Part shown: in pieces, positions 5,354 through 5,431 of the stretch | Numbering within the stretch: the stretch's first letter is position 1 | How the letters are laid out: every line of letters begins with the position of its first letter | Assembly (NCBI GenBank): GCA_030612605.1 | Contig: JAUWNO010000170.1 | Span: 1 to 5,431 of the forward strand | Direction of reading: 5' to 3' | DNA from: Armatimonadota bacterium | Lineage (GTDB): Bacteria; Cloacimonadota; Cloacimonadia; Cloacimonadales; TCS61 | DNA length: 5,431 nucleotides | Translations under genes and position numbers: made by a program | The notes under the pieces: model-generated | Database searches by the model: none | The model's input: only the letters and a program-made list of their open reading frames with translations | Told to the model about the DNA's origin: nothing

Positions 5354-5431
5354 ATGGAAGAAGAATTATTAATGATTCCGGGACCGGTGCCGGTATTGCC
5401 ACGCATTCGTGAAGCGATGACAAAGCCAATG
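5354..5431 (+). CDS. Class V PLP-dependent aminotransferase, first 26 codons only
   Basis: The frame opening MEEELLMIPGPVPVLPRIRE and running to the right edge carries the N-terminal MIPGPxxxxPxxxxAM signature of the alanine-glyoxylate/serine-pyruvate aminotransferase family (class V, fold type I PLP enzymes), here in the archaeal form. The enzyme would be cytoplasmic and move an amino group between an amino acid and a 2-oxo acid; the exact substrate pair cannot be told from this fragment. The start is ambiguous. ATG 5354 is six bases past the protease stop, but an in-frame GTG at 5345 overlaps that stop (GTGA) and has TAAGG at 5332-5336 eight bases before it, while ATG 5372 would begin right at MIPGP. 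Close coupling and no visible terminator suggest co-transcription with the protease, although the two functions are not obviously related. Confidence 0.85.
   Translation, partial: MEEELLMIPGPVPVLPRIREAMTKPM

Overview
The window is AT-rich and looks archaeal. Upstream of several genes there are TATA-box elements at the distances archaeal promoters use. One protein is a large, sequon-rich secreted protease of the kind found in methanogens and methanotrophic archaea. Its N-terminal 'TWxVDDD' segment and its C-terminal module (GTHNGTI / SYPQIHH / NGWINCT / DWIPAI) remind me of secreted proteins of Methanosarcinia and ANME-type genomes. That placement is recollection and inference, not a database result.

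Layout. Positions 1-313 hold the 5' part of an unrecognised minus-strand gene that runs off the left edge. Just upstream of it (343-483, minus) is a short open frame that would fuse into that gene if one A were added to an A5 run. The gene may therefore be frameshifted, or the run may be miscalled. Positions 445-820 on the plus strand hold decayed small genes: a start-less C-terminal piece of a PaREP1/HEPN-like protein (445-603), then two short overlapping frames (631-738 and 716-820) that look like one small gene split by a frameshift, or a tiny coupled pair. A complete minus-strand gene for a single-pass membrane protein of unknown function follows (832-1419).

The divergent intergenic region 1420-1631 contains a TATA box for each direction, Shine-Dalgarno sequences for both genes, and a perfect 9-bp inverted repeat with a 2-bp spacer (1503-1522) that looks like a regulator binding site. 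To its right, 1632-5348 encodes a 1238-residue secreted multidomain subtilisin-family (S8) protease: signal peptide, a vestigial beta-helix-protein leader, an inhibitory prodomain, a catalytic domain with an intact Asp/His/Ser triad and oxyanion Asn, an Ig-like domain, a beta-propeller of FG-GAP/VCBS calcium-binding repeats, a PKD domain and a C-terminal module of unknown function. Its stop codon abuts or overlaps the start of a PLP-dependent class V aminotransferase, of which only the first ~26 codons are in the window.

No pathway links these genes. The left half reads as an accessory patch of decayed toxin-antitoxin-like and hypothetical genes, and the right half as a surface or secreted protease unit beside a housekeeping-type aminotransferase. 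I see no CRISPR array, tRNA, rRNA, transposase or insertion-sequence end. The strongest points for a second look are the inverted repeat, the chimeric N-terminus and the C-terminal module of the protease, and the cluster of apparent frameshifts.
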